Assembly (NCBI GenBank): GCA_964348185.1
Contig: CAYGBW010000092.1
Span: 1-21,754 of the forward strand
DNA: 21,754 nucleotides
Reading direction: 5' to 3'
Source: CAYGBW01 sp964348185
Lineage (GTDB): Bacteria; Desulfobacterota; BSN033; WVXP01
A model generated the notes under the pieces. The model saw only the letters and a list, made by a program, of their open reading frames with translations, was not told where the DNA came from and did not search any database. Below, one piece after another: positions 1 through 6,589 of this stretch (within the stretch, counting starts at the first letter, position 1; every line of letters starts with the position of its first letter). The translations under genes and the position numbers were made by a program.

Positions 1-41
1 GCGGCCTCAGACAGCGGAATCTCGCCCCTTCGGGGACACTC

Positions 42-60
42 TCCTTCGGCAAGCTCAGGA
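42..60. repeat. Short dispersed repeat copy (CTTCG..GCTCAGG type)
   Basis: TCCTTCGGCAAGCTCAGGA resembles the start of the two repeat units at 17343 and 17370 (TCCTTCGACTTGGCTCAGGA in the first). It lies just past the end of the aminotransferase remnant. Similar short palindromic sequences are scattered between genes in many environmental bacterial genomes. Nothing suggests a coding role. Confidence 0.45.
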
Positions 61-178
61 CAGGCTCTTCGCCAAGACGGGTAGCCCCAAAAACTCCGTA
101 ATGTTCGCTCCAGGGACATCTTTCAGTGACGACTAAGTAAAGTCCAGCGAATTGTTGGCGGGTAACAGCCATGAGAAC

Positions 179-606
179 GTAACTTCGAAGCACCGCTTCT
201 AGCCGGTCCATGGCCATGGACAGGGTATTATAGGGCGCCGCGAGACGGATACGGCAGCGGCCTTTGCCCTCTGATCCAAAAAAGATCCCAAGAACAACGG
301 CCACGTCTCCTTCGAGCAGCCGTTCAAAGCGCATTTGAGAAGAGGGCTCGATCTCCGAAAAATCGCGGAAGACATAGAAGCGACCCCGGGGGGGGCGTGC
401 ACCGGACACCGGGGATCGCCCTGAGCCTTTCGACCGTCCTTTCCATGTTCTTCCGGCACAAGCCCCGAGCCTCCCGGAGATAGTCCTCACTCGCCCCCAG
501 GAACTCGGCCAGAGCCCACTGCCCGACAGAGAAGGAGCAGAGGGAGATAGTCTCTTTGGATTTGACGGGGTATTCCCCACAACCAGAGGATCTTTGACAA
601 TGTCGT
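179..606 (-). pseudogene. Class I/II aminotransferase remnant (C-terminal part, frameshifted)
   Basis: The minus strand carries the C-terminal domain of a fold-type I PLP aminotransferase split over at least two frames. The upstream piece (about 606 to 396) reads WALAEFLGASEDYLREARG and VERLRAIPGVRCTPP. The downstream piece (about 395 to 179) reads GRFYVFRDFSEIEP, RFERLLEGDVAVVLG and FFGSEGKGRCRIRLAAP, the usual end of this family. The frame changes at a run of eight G (388-395 on the + strand). A second change is possible near 555, where a third frame reads NTPSNPK before ETISLC. The N-terminal domain, with the PLP-binding lysine, is absent: the ridA promoter and gene occupy the space where it would lie. 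After the homology ends the downstream frame stays open to the window edge. The family is clear; whether the G-run shift is biological or a sequencing error cannot be told here. The missing N-terminus makes a non-functional relic likely. Confidence 0.75.
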
Positions 607-622
607 CTCTGTTTGATATACC
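594..622 (+). promoter_or_regulatory. Candidate sigma-70 promoter for ridA
   Basis: A perfect -35 hexamer TTGACA (594-599) is followed after 17 nt by TATACC (617-622), which keeps the TATA core but not the final T of the -10 consensus. The predicted start near 629 would give a leader of about 28 nt containing the strong AAGGGAGG ribosome site of ridA. Seen in sequence only; not tested. Confidence 0.5.
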
Positions 623-656
623 TTGCGATCATCAAGGGAGAAAGGGAGGATAGCCC

Positions 657-1040
657 ATGGAAAAAAAGATCCTACACAGTGACCGGTGGCCTGAAACGAA
701 AGGCCCATACTCGGTCGCCTTGACCTTTGACCGTCTCCTCTTCATATCTGGCCAGGGCCCAGCCTATCCCGACACGGGGGAAATCGCAAAAGGGGGCTTT
801 GAAGAGCAGGCCCGGGTTGTCTTTGAAAACCTCCGGATGATTTTGGAAGATTCCGGTTCTTCCCTCGATCATGTGCTCAAGGTGACGGTTTATCTGAGCA
901 ACATGGACGACTTTGCCACGATGAACGCCATGTACGGCGAGTATTTCAAAACGAATCCGCCAGTGCGCACAACGGTGGAGGTATCCCGCCTACCCTTTGA
1001 CATTATGCTTGAGGTCGACGTCATCGCCTACCTCGCCTAA
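657..1040 (+). CDS. RidA/YjgF/YER057c/UK114-family enamine/imine deaminase
   Basis: This 127-residue protein is the normal length of the family. RidA enzymes hydrolyse reactive 2-aminoacrylate and other enamines/imines made by PLP enzymes or amino-acid oxidases to 2-oxoacids plus ammonia, in the cytoplasm, usually as trimers. The signature end is intact: NPPVRTTVEVSRLP contains R104, equivalent to the carboxylate-binding Arg105 of E. coli RidA, and E119 matches its Glu120. The N-terminal SGQGP motif is also present. The start is well supported: AAGGGAGG sits about 8 nt before ATG 657, downstream of a candidate promoter. It opens a + strand block containing an OCD-family protein and a 2-oxoacid oxidoreductase, consistent with imine-to-oxoacid chemistry. 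It could be a Rid-subfamily enzyme with a specialised catabolic role rather than housekeeping RidA; sequence alone does not decide this. Confidence 0.9.
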   Translation: MEKKILHSDRWPETKGPYSVALTFDRLLFISGQGPAYPDTGEIAKGGFEEQARVVFENLRMILEDSGSSLDHVLKVTVYLSNMDDFATMNAMYGEYFKTNPPVRTTVEVSRLPFDIMLEVDVIAYLA

Positions 1041-1357
1041 CAGGGATGGCTCCTGCCTGTCAGACGGACGGACCTTCTTACGGCGGAGCAGACGGTCTGG
1101 GTGGGCAAGAAAAGGATCATGTGGCAGGCTACCGTGGTGGGAGTACAGGGGAGAGACTTCCCAACGACTTCAGCTTGTTAGACAGAGTATCTCCTTTCCC
1201 ATGGAGTGTAAGGCCTGGTGAAATCGGTGTGACCGAATTCGTGCGCTTCCGGACAAATAAGAGGATGGAAGCGGCACGATGGACAGGTTTTAGTTGATTG
1301 AGGCTCGATTATCCACAGATTCCAGACTGTTTAGGTGCTATCACAGGGGGGATGGGT
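1041..1357. other. Intergenic gap of about 317 nt, no gene recognised
   Basis: Short open frames cross this stretch on the + strand, but none resembles a known protein or has a convincing ribosome site. I see no clear terminator or consensus promoter. A TTG codon at 1298 would extend the downstream gene by 20 residues, but the extension has no ribosome site and does not look like the family N-terminus. Confidence 0.5.
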
Positions 1358-1957
1358 ATGGAAGGCGTGAGTCGACCGATTTTCTATTTCAGTCACCCGG
1401 GTGTTGAGAACACAGAGGAGGTTGTGGAGATTGTCTATAAGCGCTTGAAAGAAGGCGATGTTAAGAGTGTCGTTGTGGCGAGTTCCCGTGGAGAGACGGG
1501 TCTCAAGTTTGCCAGGAAGATGGCTCGGGAGACGAACCTGGTCGTGGTGAGCTCTCATCCAGGCTACTCTGCTCCTGGCGTTTGGACCTTTGACCTGAAT
1601 GCCCTGAAAGAGCTGGAGGCCATGGGGTGCACGGTGGTGAGGCAGAGCCACATCCTCTCCGGACTGGAACGGTCCATCAGCGCCAAATTCTCCGGCGCTT
1701 CCCACACCGAGGTTCTTGCGGAAGCTCTCCGGTGCCTCTTTGGTGTGGGGATGAAAGTAGCGATCGAATGTGCGGTTATGGCGGCCGACAGCGGAGCCAT
1801 ACCCATTGCGAAGACAATTGCTGTGGGGGGAACCGGATCGGACCGTGGAAGGGGGGCTGATTGTGCGATTGTGGTCTGGCCGTCCCATTTCAACAACTTT
1901 TTCGACTTTCGTGTACTCGAGATTCTGGCTAAACCCTTTAGAAGAGAGGCCACTTAG
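1358..1957 (+). CDS. Standalone pyruvate kinase C-terminal (alpha/beta) domain-like protein
   Basis: The 199-residue product matches the small family annotated as pyruvate kinase alpha/beta-domain proteins, which carry only the C-terminal allosteric fold of pyruvate kinase and no catalytic barrel. Typical features are FSHPGVENTEE near the start, VVASSRGETG (about 39-48), HILSGLERSISAKFSG (about 98-113), VAIECAVMAADSG (about 134-146), VGGTGSDRGRGAD (about 157-169) and the end motif NNFFDFRVLEILAKP. No biochemical function is established for this family as far as I know. ATG 1358 is chosen because AGGGGGG ends about 6 nt upstream; ATG 1352 is also in frame. The gene ends 50 nt before the OCD-family gene, so the two are probably co-transcribed. 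The glycine-rich GGTG segment suggests nucleotide or phosphate binding, but this is inference. Confidence 0.75.
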   Translation: MEGVSRPIFYFSHPGVENTEEVVEIVYKRLKEGDVKSVVVASSRGETGLKFARKMARETNLVVVSSHPGYSAPGVWTFDLNALKELEAMGCTVVRQSHILSGLERSISAKFSGASHTEVLAEALRCLFGVGMKVAIECAVMAADSGAIPIAKTIAVGGTGSDRGRGADCAIVVWPSHFNNFFDFRVLEILAKPFRREAT

Positions 1958-2007
1958 GTTTCGTGTCTCTTTTGAAAGGGAGAGAGTCATAGAAGGAGTA
2001 GCGGCAG

Positions 2008-2994
2008 ATGGACGGGAGAAGTATCAAACCCACTCTTCTAAATGAAAAGGAAATCGAGACCGTGGCCCCATCTTTAGAGGAGATCATCGGGATTGTTGAA
2101 GAAACCTATCGAATGGAGGGCCGAGGCGAGGTGGAGGTGCCCACGAAAATCGGGGTTCACCCGGACTATCCCCAGAGCTTTTTGCATGCCATGCCCGCAT
2201 GGGTGTCTGGAACCCGGGCCCTGGGGATGAAATGGATTTCATATTATCCGGGCAACTTCCAAAGAGGTCTTCCAGACTCTACGGGGGTGATTATCCTCAA
2301 CCATCCCGATCATGGCCTCCCGGTGGCGATCATGGCAGGAATGTGGATTACCTATGCCCGCACCGCAGCATGCGCCGCGGTGGCCGCAAAGTACCTGGCA
2401 CCTTCCAATCCGATCCGCTTAGGCCTGGTGGGCTGCGGGGGCCTTGGTCGCTGGTCTTTGAGGGCTCTGGCGGTTGTTTTCCCCACCCTGAGTGAGGTGT
2501 ACGTCGCCTCTCGGACGATCGAATCCCGACAGCGGTTTTGCGCTGAAATGGGAAAGCGCGGTTCGTGGCGGCTTCAGCCGGTGGACCGTGTCGAGGACGC
2601 GGTGGCTGGTATGGACATCGTGGTTTCCTCCACTCCCCACCTGCCAGAACCGCCCGTGCTCGGAGAGTGGTGGCATCCCCGCACCCTTGCCATTCCCCTA
2701 GACATCTTGAGTGGGTGGGATGACGTAGCTTTCAGCCTTGTCGAGCGACTGGTGACGGATGACTACGACCGACTCCAAAGGTCTACACCCCAAGGCCGTC
2801 CAGGGTTTCGGCTGCCCGAATGCTGGAATCGTATGGCAGATGTTGTGCTGGGAAAAGCGCCGAAACGGCAGCATCCTGAGGAGCGTCTCATGGCGATCCC
2901 AACCGGTGTGGCCAGTGTGGACATGACCGTAAGCTGGGAAATTCTTAAACGGGCCCAGGCTGCAAAAGCAGGGATACAGGTCCGTCTTTCGTAG
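2008..2994 (+). CDS. Ornithine cyclodeaminase / mu-crystallin family protein
   Basis: This 328-residue protein has the usual length and order of the OCD/mu-crystallin family. The substrate-site lysine lies in MKWISYYPGN (K75) and the arginine in ITYARTAACAAVAAKYLA (R118). The Rossmann motif is GLVGCGGLG (about 139-147). Members include ornithine cyclodeaminase, archaeal alanine dehydrogenase, ketimine reductase and other NAD(P)-linked imine-forming or imine-reducing enzymes. The nucleotide-binding loop is GCGGLG rather than the common GxGxQ(A/S), and the later segment reads LAIPLDILSGWDD rather than the GxDxPGKxEL of true ornithine cyclodeaminases, so ornithine is unlikely to be the substrate. 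The start is clear: AAGGAG (1993-1998) is 9 nt before ATG 2008. With RidA upstream and a 2-oxoacid oxidoreductase downstream, an amino-acid or imino-acid oxidoreductase role is plausible. Confidence 0.85.
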   Translation: MDGRSIKPTLLNEKEIETVAPSLEEIIGIVEETYRMEGRGEVEVPTKIGVHPDYPQSFLHAMPAWVSGTRALGMKWISYYPGNFQRGLPDSTGVIILNHPDHGLPVAIMAGMWITYARTAACAAVAAKYLAPSNPIRLGLVGCGGLGRWSLRALAVVFPTLSEVYVASRTIESRQRFCAEMGKRGSWRLQPVDRVEDAVAGMDIVVSSTPHLPEPPVLGEWWHPRTLAIPLDILSGWDDVAFSLVERLVTDDYDRLQRSTPQGRPGFRLPECWNRMADVVLGKAPKRQHPEERLMAIPTGVASVDMTVSWEILKRAQAAKAGIQVRLS

Positions 2995-3129
2995 GAAGGG
3001 CGGGGGAATCCGGATGGTTGTGAGGCTGATGGCTGGCAAGGCATCTCGACTCAAAGAGAGGCGGTGAATCGGTTCGACGGCCCTTGAAAGCCCGATTCCC
3101 GCCAGGGGTGGACGGTTTTGGCAGGTTGT

Positions 3130-3138
3130 TGGTATAAT
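3130..3138 (+). promoter_or_regulatory. Candidate extended -10 promoter for the 2-oxoacid oxidoreductase operon
   Basis: TGGTATAAT is a perfect extended -10 element (TGnTATAAT). It lies 38 nt before the chosen start of the gamma-subunit gene, giving a leader of about 30 nt. No good -35 stands at the usual distance, which is tolerated for extended -10 promoters. It sits in the 182-nt gap after the OCD-family gene, so the five-subunit operon may be transcribed separately. Confidence 0.45.
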
Positions 3139-3176
3139 TGCTCAGGCGATTGCGCGTTCAGGCAGAGGTTTCTTGG

Positions 3177-3749
3177 ATGTATGAAATCAGGTTTCATGGG
3201 CGGGGCGGACAGGGGGCCGTTCTTGCGACGAAGATACTGGCGAAGGCGCTCGTTCAGGAGGGGAGATTCATCAAGGCTGTACCCTCCTTTGGGTTTGAAA
3301 GACGGGGAGCGCCCGTGACCTCCTTTCTGCGGTTTGATGAAAAGCAGATCCGGCAGACGACCAATATATACAATCCGGACTGGATCGTCTGCATCGATCC
3401 GACCCTGTTCAAAACGGTCGATATCTTCCACGGGGTGAGAGAGGGGGGGACTCTCGTCCAGGCGACGGCAAAGCATATTGAGGATTTGCCCATCCCGAAA
3501 CAAATCAAGAAGGTTGGCCTATGTAACGCTTTTCAAATTGCCCTGGAGATCATCGGCAGGCCGATTACCAATACCATCATGTTGGGAGCCCTGGTCAAGA
3601 CAACCCATGTGGTCGCCCTTGATTCTCTCCATACCGCTTTGCAAGAGGTCGCTTTCAGGGACGCCGCCTTGGGGAAAAACGTCGAGGCGGTCAGTCGAGG
3701 CTATGAAGAGACGAGGGTCTACGAATTGGGTGGACAGGACGAGGGATGA
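3177..3749 (+). CDS. padE: 2-oxoacid:acceptor oxidoreductase, gamma subunit (PadE-like)
   Basis: This 190-residue protein belongs to the pyruvate/ketoisovalerate oxidoreductase gamma family. It opens with MYEIRFHGRGGQG, the hallmark of the family, with GRGGQG at 8-13, followed by ATKILAKAL and FGFERRGAPV. The gamma subunit contributes to CoA handling in the multi-subunit enzymes that convert 2-oxoacid plus CoA to acyl-CoA, CO2 and two electrons. ATG 3177 is preferred because AGAGG (3164-3168) is 8 nt upstream and the encoded N-terminus starts as the family does; an earlier in-frame start at 3138 would overlap the candidate -10 element. Its TGA overlaps the next ATG by 4 nt, showing tight translational coupling. 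The Pad assignment rests on the order of all five genes; by itself it could equally be a Por/Vor gamma subunit. Confidence 0.87.
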   Translation: MYEIRFHGRGGQGAVLATKILAKALVQEGRFIKAVPSFGFERRGAPVTSFLRFDEKQIRQTTNIYNPDWIVCIDPTLFKTVDIFHGVREGGTLVQATAKHIEDLPIPKQIKKVGLCNAFQIALEIIGRPITNTIMLGALVKTTHVVALDSLHTALQEVAFRDAALGKNVEAVSRGYEETRVYELGGQDEG

Positions 3750-4042
3750 AAAAGCAGGCAAAAAAGATGTTTGATCAGTCGACCATTCCAAACGATCTGT
3801 GCCCGGTTGCGACCGAGCTTTTTGACATGCCGGTCGGTGACTGGCGGGCGAAACGCCCGGTGGTGATTCGGGGAAAATGTGTGAAATGCGGGACATGCTG
3901 GGCCTTCTGTCCCACCCAGTGCATCATTGAACGGGACAAGTGGTTTGAGGCCAATCTAAAGATCTGCAAGGGGTGCGGGATATGCGCCCAGGAGTGTCCC
4001 CACAATGCCGTCGTGATGATCGAAGAAGAAGGGGAGTCGTGA
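3746..4042 (+). CDS. padF: 2-oxoacid:acceptor oxidoreductase, delta subunit, 2[4Fe-4S] ferredoxin (PadF-like)
   Basis: This 98-residue ferredoxin-like subunit carries two clean four-cysteine motifs: CVKCGTCWAFCP (C45, C48, C51, C55) and CKGCGICAQECP (C74, C77, C80, C84). Each should bind one [4Fe-4S] cluster. The N-terminal 40 residues are the extension usual for delta subunits and include the RPVV strand before the first cluster. In the complex the subunit carries electrons away from the thiamine site. ATG 3746 overlaps the gamma stop as ATGA, and its own TGA overlaps the alpha start as TGATG. The length is normal for a Por/Pad delta subunit. Confidence 0.9.
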   Translation: MKKQAKKMFDQSTIPNDLCPVATELFDMPVGDWRAKRPVVIRGKCVKCGTCWAFCPTQCIIERDKWFEANLKICKGCGICAQECPHNAVVMIEEEGES

Positions 4043-5247
4043 TGGAGAAAACCATCGTCTGTGACGGAAACGAGGCAGCCGCATGGGGTGTTTCTCTCGC
4101 AAAACCCGATATGATTGCGGTCTATCCAATCACCCCTCAATCCTCCTTGGCTGAGCATTTGACCGAATTCATTGCGGACGGCAAGATCAGTGCGGACCTC
4201 ATGGATGTTGAAGGGGAACACACCGTGCTTTCTGTCCTGCAGGGGGCGTGCCTGGCAGGGGGTCGAACGTTTACGGCCACTTCCGGCCAAGGGTTGGCGT
4301 TCATGTTTGAGCCATACTACCGAACACCCAATCTACGACTCCCGATTGTCATGGCCATCGTGACGCGAGATGGAATCACACCCCAGACCGTTTGGGGGGG
4401 ACATCAAGATGCGATGACCGTGAGGGAGGTCGGCTGGATTCAAATGTACGCCGAATCCAACCAGGAAGTTCTGGATACGATTATCATGGCTTATCGGGTG
4501 GCTGAACACCCCGAAGTGTTGTTGCCGGTCAATGTCTGTCTCGATGGCAATTTTCTTTCCTACGGCATCGAAGCCGTGTCAATTCCCGATAGTCGAGTCA
4601 TCGATGCGTTTATGGGGGAAAAGAACACCAACTGGCATGCCGCACTCGATCCGGAGCGACCCATGGCGGTCGACCCTTTGACGGGGGGCGGCTCCGGCAA
4701 AGGGGCTTCCATGTTTGTCAGGTATCGGAAGGGACAGTGTAAAGGGATGCAGAGGGCTTTCAAAGTGATTGAGGAGGTCCATGCCGAATACGCAGAAAAG
4801 GTTGGGCGGTCATACGGCCCCCTTATCGAAGAATACCGCATGGAAGACGCCGATTACGCCATCATGACCCTGGGCAGCATGACCGGAGCCGGGAGGGAGG
4901 CCGTGGACATCGCCCGGGACGACGGAAAGCGGGTAGGGCTTTTGAAGATCAAGACCTTCCGCCCCTTCCCTGTCGAGGGGGTCTGTAGATCCATTGCCAA
5001 GATCAAGGCGTTGGGGGTTGTCGATCGCTCTGTCAATTACGGTTGGAACACCGGCCCTCTCTATCAGGATGTTCTGGCGGCGATGTATTTTGGGAAGAGA
5101 TATATCCCGGCAGTGAGTTTTATCGGGGGGCTTTCCGGGGCCGACATCACCGTGGAACATCACTTTCGGCGGGTGATAGAGATGACCGAACGGGCCTTCA
5201 AAGGGGATGGGGTCGAAGAGACCATCTGGTTGAATGAAGACGAGTGA
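4042..5247 (+). CDS. padG: 2-oxoacid:acceptor oxidoreductase, alpha subunit (PadG-like)
   Basis: The 401-residue protein is the alpha subunit of a thiamine-dependent 2-oxoacid oxidoreductase. It has the POR N-terminal domain, with AVYPITPQSSLAEHL (26-40), DVEGEHTVLSVLQGA (55-69), and TSGQGLAFMFEPYYR followed by PIVMAIVTRDG. The C-terminal part has the transketolase-like segment DYAIMTLGSMTGAGREAVD and VGLLKIKTFRPFP. It pairs with the beta subunit to form the active site that decarboxylates the 2-oxoacid. ATG 4042 is chosen because it overlaps the delta stop by one base and is preceded by GGGGAG; an in-frame upstream codon at 3973 lies inside the delta gene. Substrate specificity cannot be read from the sequence. 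Pyruvate and branched-chain enzymes share these motifs, so the Pad label depends on gene order. Confidence 0.87.
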   Translation: MEKTIVCDGNEAAAWGVSLAKPDMIAVYPITPQSSLAEHLTEFIADGKISADLMDVEGEHTVLSVLQGACLAGGRTFTATSGQGLAFMFEPYYRTPNLRLPIVMAIVTRDGITPQTVWGGHQDAMTVREVGWIQMYAESNQEVLDTIIMAYRVAEHPEVLLPVNVCLDGNFLSYGIEAVSIPDSRVIDAFMGEKNTNWHAALDPERPMAVDPLTGGGSGKGASMFVRYRKGQCKGMQRAFKVIEEVHAEYAEKVGRSYGPLIEEYRMEDADYAIMTLGSMTGAGREAVDIARDDGKRVGLLKIKTFRPFPVEGVCRSIAKIKALGVVDRSVNYGWNTGPLYQDVLAAMYFGKRYIPAVSFIGGLSGADITVEHHFRRVIEMTERAFKGDGVEETIWLNEDE

Positions 5248-5264
5248 CCAAAGGGCGATCAGGA

Positions 5265-6548
5265 ATGCGTGAATCCATGGCGAAAGCCAAGTATCTCATT
5301 ATCGGGAGCAGCCACGCCGGGTTGTCAGCGGCAGAGGAGATCCGAGTAAACGACCATGAGGGGTCGTTAACCATGGTGACGATGGAGGATACGCTTCCCT
5401 ATTCTCCGACGATCCTCCCCTATATCGTCTCTGGAAAGGTTTCTCCCGATCAGATCGCCTTGCGGGATGAGACCTACTTGGAGAAACACCGTATCCGTTT
5501 TGTGAAGGGAACCGCCGTCACCGGGGTGGACACGAAAACGTCAACAGTGGCCCTTTCTGATGGACGGAAAATAGGCTACGAGAAACTCCTCATCGCCACG
5601 GGTGCAGAACCGACGATTCCGCAAGTGGAAAACCTTCGAGATGTCCCTTTCCTGGAATTGAGGACGATGGCCGATGCGCTCAAGCATCGCGATCTTCTCC
5701 AAAAGGGGAAAACGGCGGCTGTGATGGGCACGGGTCTGGTGGGGATGCACGCCGCCGAAAACTTTGTGGAGCGGGGGATGAATGTCCACGTGGTGCGGGC
5801 GAGAGCCAAGAAAAATCCTCGGATACTGCCGAATTACTTCGACGAGGAATGCGCCCGGATGATTCAGAATGTCTTTGAAGGCCACGGGGTGAAATTCTAT
5901 CTCACCAACCATGCCGTTCGAGTGGCGTCCGACGGCCACCGAATTGTGTTAACCCTTCACGATGGGGAAGAACTGGGTGTCGACTTGTTACTCGTCTGTA
6001 CGGGAATAGCACCCAGAACGGAGTTTCTCACGGATTCGGGTGTGGAGCTCGACAAGGGAATCCTCGTTGATTGTAAAATGAAAACCTCCGTGGACCGTAT
6101 TTGGGCGGCGGGTGACGTGGCCCAGGCCGATGATTTCTTTAGCGACTCGAGAATCCTCAACGCCATACTCCCCGATGCCGTGGCTCAGGGGAAAATTGCC
6201 GGGGCCGATATGTCAGGGGGGCGCCTTGATGGGGACTATGAAGGTGGGATTTCCATGAACACCTTCAATTTCTTTGGTCATCGCGCCTTTTCGATCGGCC
6301 TCAACAATCCGGAGAATGGGACAGCCTACTCCGTGGATAGAGAGATCCTGCCTTCGGCACATGTCTATCAAAAGATGATCTTTCGGGGAGATGTGCTGGT
6401 CGGGGCGAGTGGAATCAATACCGATCTCGACCCGGGGATCATCATGAACCTCATCAAGAGAAAAATCGCGCTAAAGGACGAAAAGGCCGAGTTTGTGAGA
6501 AATCGGGTCAACATGAGTCGCCGGTTGATGTGGAAACTGTGGCGATAG
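5265..6548 (+). CDS. padH: FAD/NAD(P)-dependent oxidoreductase, epsilon-type subunit (PadH-like)
   Basis: This 427-residue flavoprotein belongs to the pyridine-nucleotide disulfide oxidoreductase superfamily, of the NirB/rubredoxin-reductase kind without a redox disulfide. The FAD-binding loop is YLIIGSSHAGLSAAEEI (GSSHAG at 14-19), ATGAEP lies at 111-116, the second Rossmann motif is AVMGTGLVGMHAAENF (GTGLVG at 155-160), and the FAD end motif is IWAAGDVAQ. Between alpha and beta subunit genes, it is placed like PadH, the subunit that passes electrons to NAD+ in phenylglyoxylate:NAD+ oxidoreductase. ATG 5265 is preferred: AAAGGG lies about 9 nt upstream. A GTG at 5244 that overlaps the alpha stop as GTGA, and ATG 5277, are alternatives in the same frame. 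The C-terminal tail is basic (RRLMWKLWR). Confidence 0.82.
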   Translation: MRESMAKAKYLIIGSSHAGLSAAEEIRVNDHEGSLTMVTMEDTLPYSPTILPYIVSGKVSPDQIALRDETYLEKHRIRFVKGTAVTGVDTKTSTVALSDGRKIGYEKLLIATGAEPTIPQVENLRDVPFLELRTMADALKHRDLLQKGKTAAVMGTGLVGMHAAENFVERGMNVHVVRARAKKNPRILPNYFDEECARMIQNVFEGHGVKFYLTNHAVRVASDGHRIVLTLHDGEELGVDLLLVCTGIAPRTEFLTDSGVELDKGILVDCKMKTSVDRIWAAGDVAQADDFFSDSRILNAILPDAVAQGKIAGADMSGGRLDGDYEGGISMNTFNFFGHRAFSIGLNNPENGTAYSVDREILPSAHVYQKMIFRGDVLVGASGINTDLDPGIIMNLIKRKIALKDEKAEFVRNRVNMSRRLMWKLWR

Positions 6549-6589
6549 CCGGGAAGAGACCGAGAAGCCGAGATTAAGGGAGATATGAA

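Noticed and set aside
411..430. CCTGAGCCTTTCGACCG resembling the dispersed repeat
   Set aside because: It encodes the VERLRAIPG segment of the aminotransferase remnant, so the likeness is probably coincidence.
1046..1297. 83-residue + strand open frame between ridA and the PK-C-like gene
   Set aside because: No ribosome site and no recognisable domain; composition looks non-coding.
1331..1990. 219-residue open frame on the minus strand
   Set aside because: It lies antisense to the PK-C-like gene, has no family resemblance and no operon context.
3118..3138. TTGGCA followed by TATAAT as a classical sigma-70 promoter, or TTGGCAGG as a sigma-54 site
   Set aside because: The spacer between the hexamers is only 9 nt, and the sigma-54 -12 element lacks the required GC. 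The extended -10 reading fits better.
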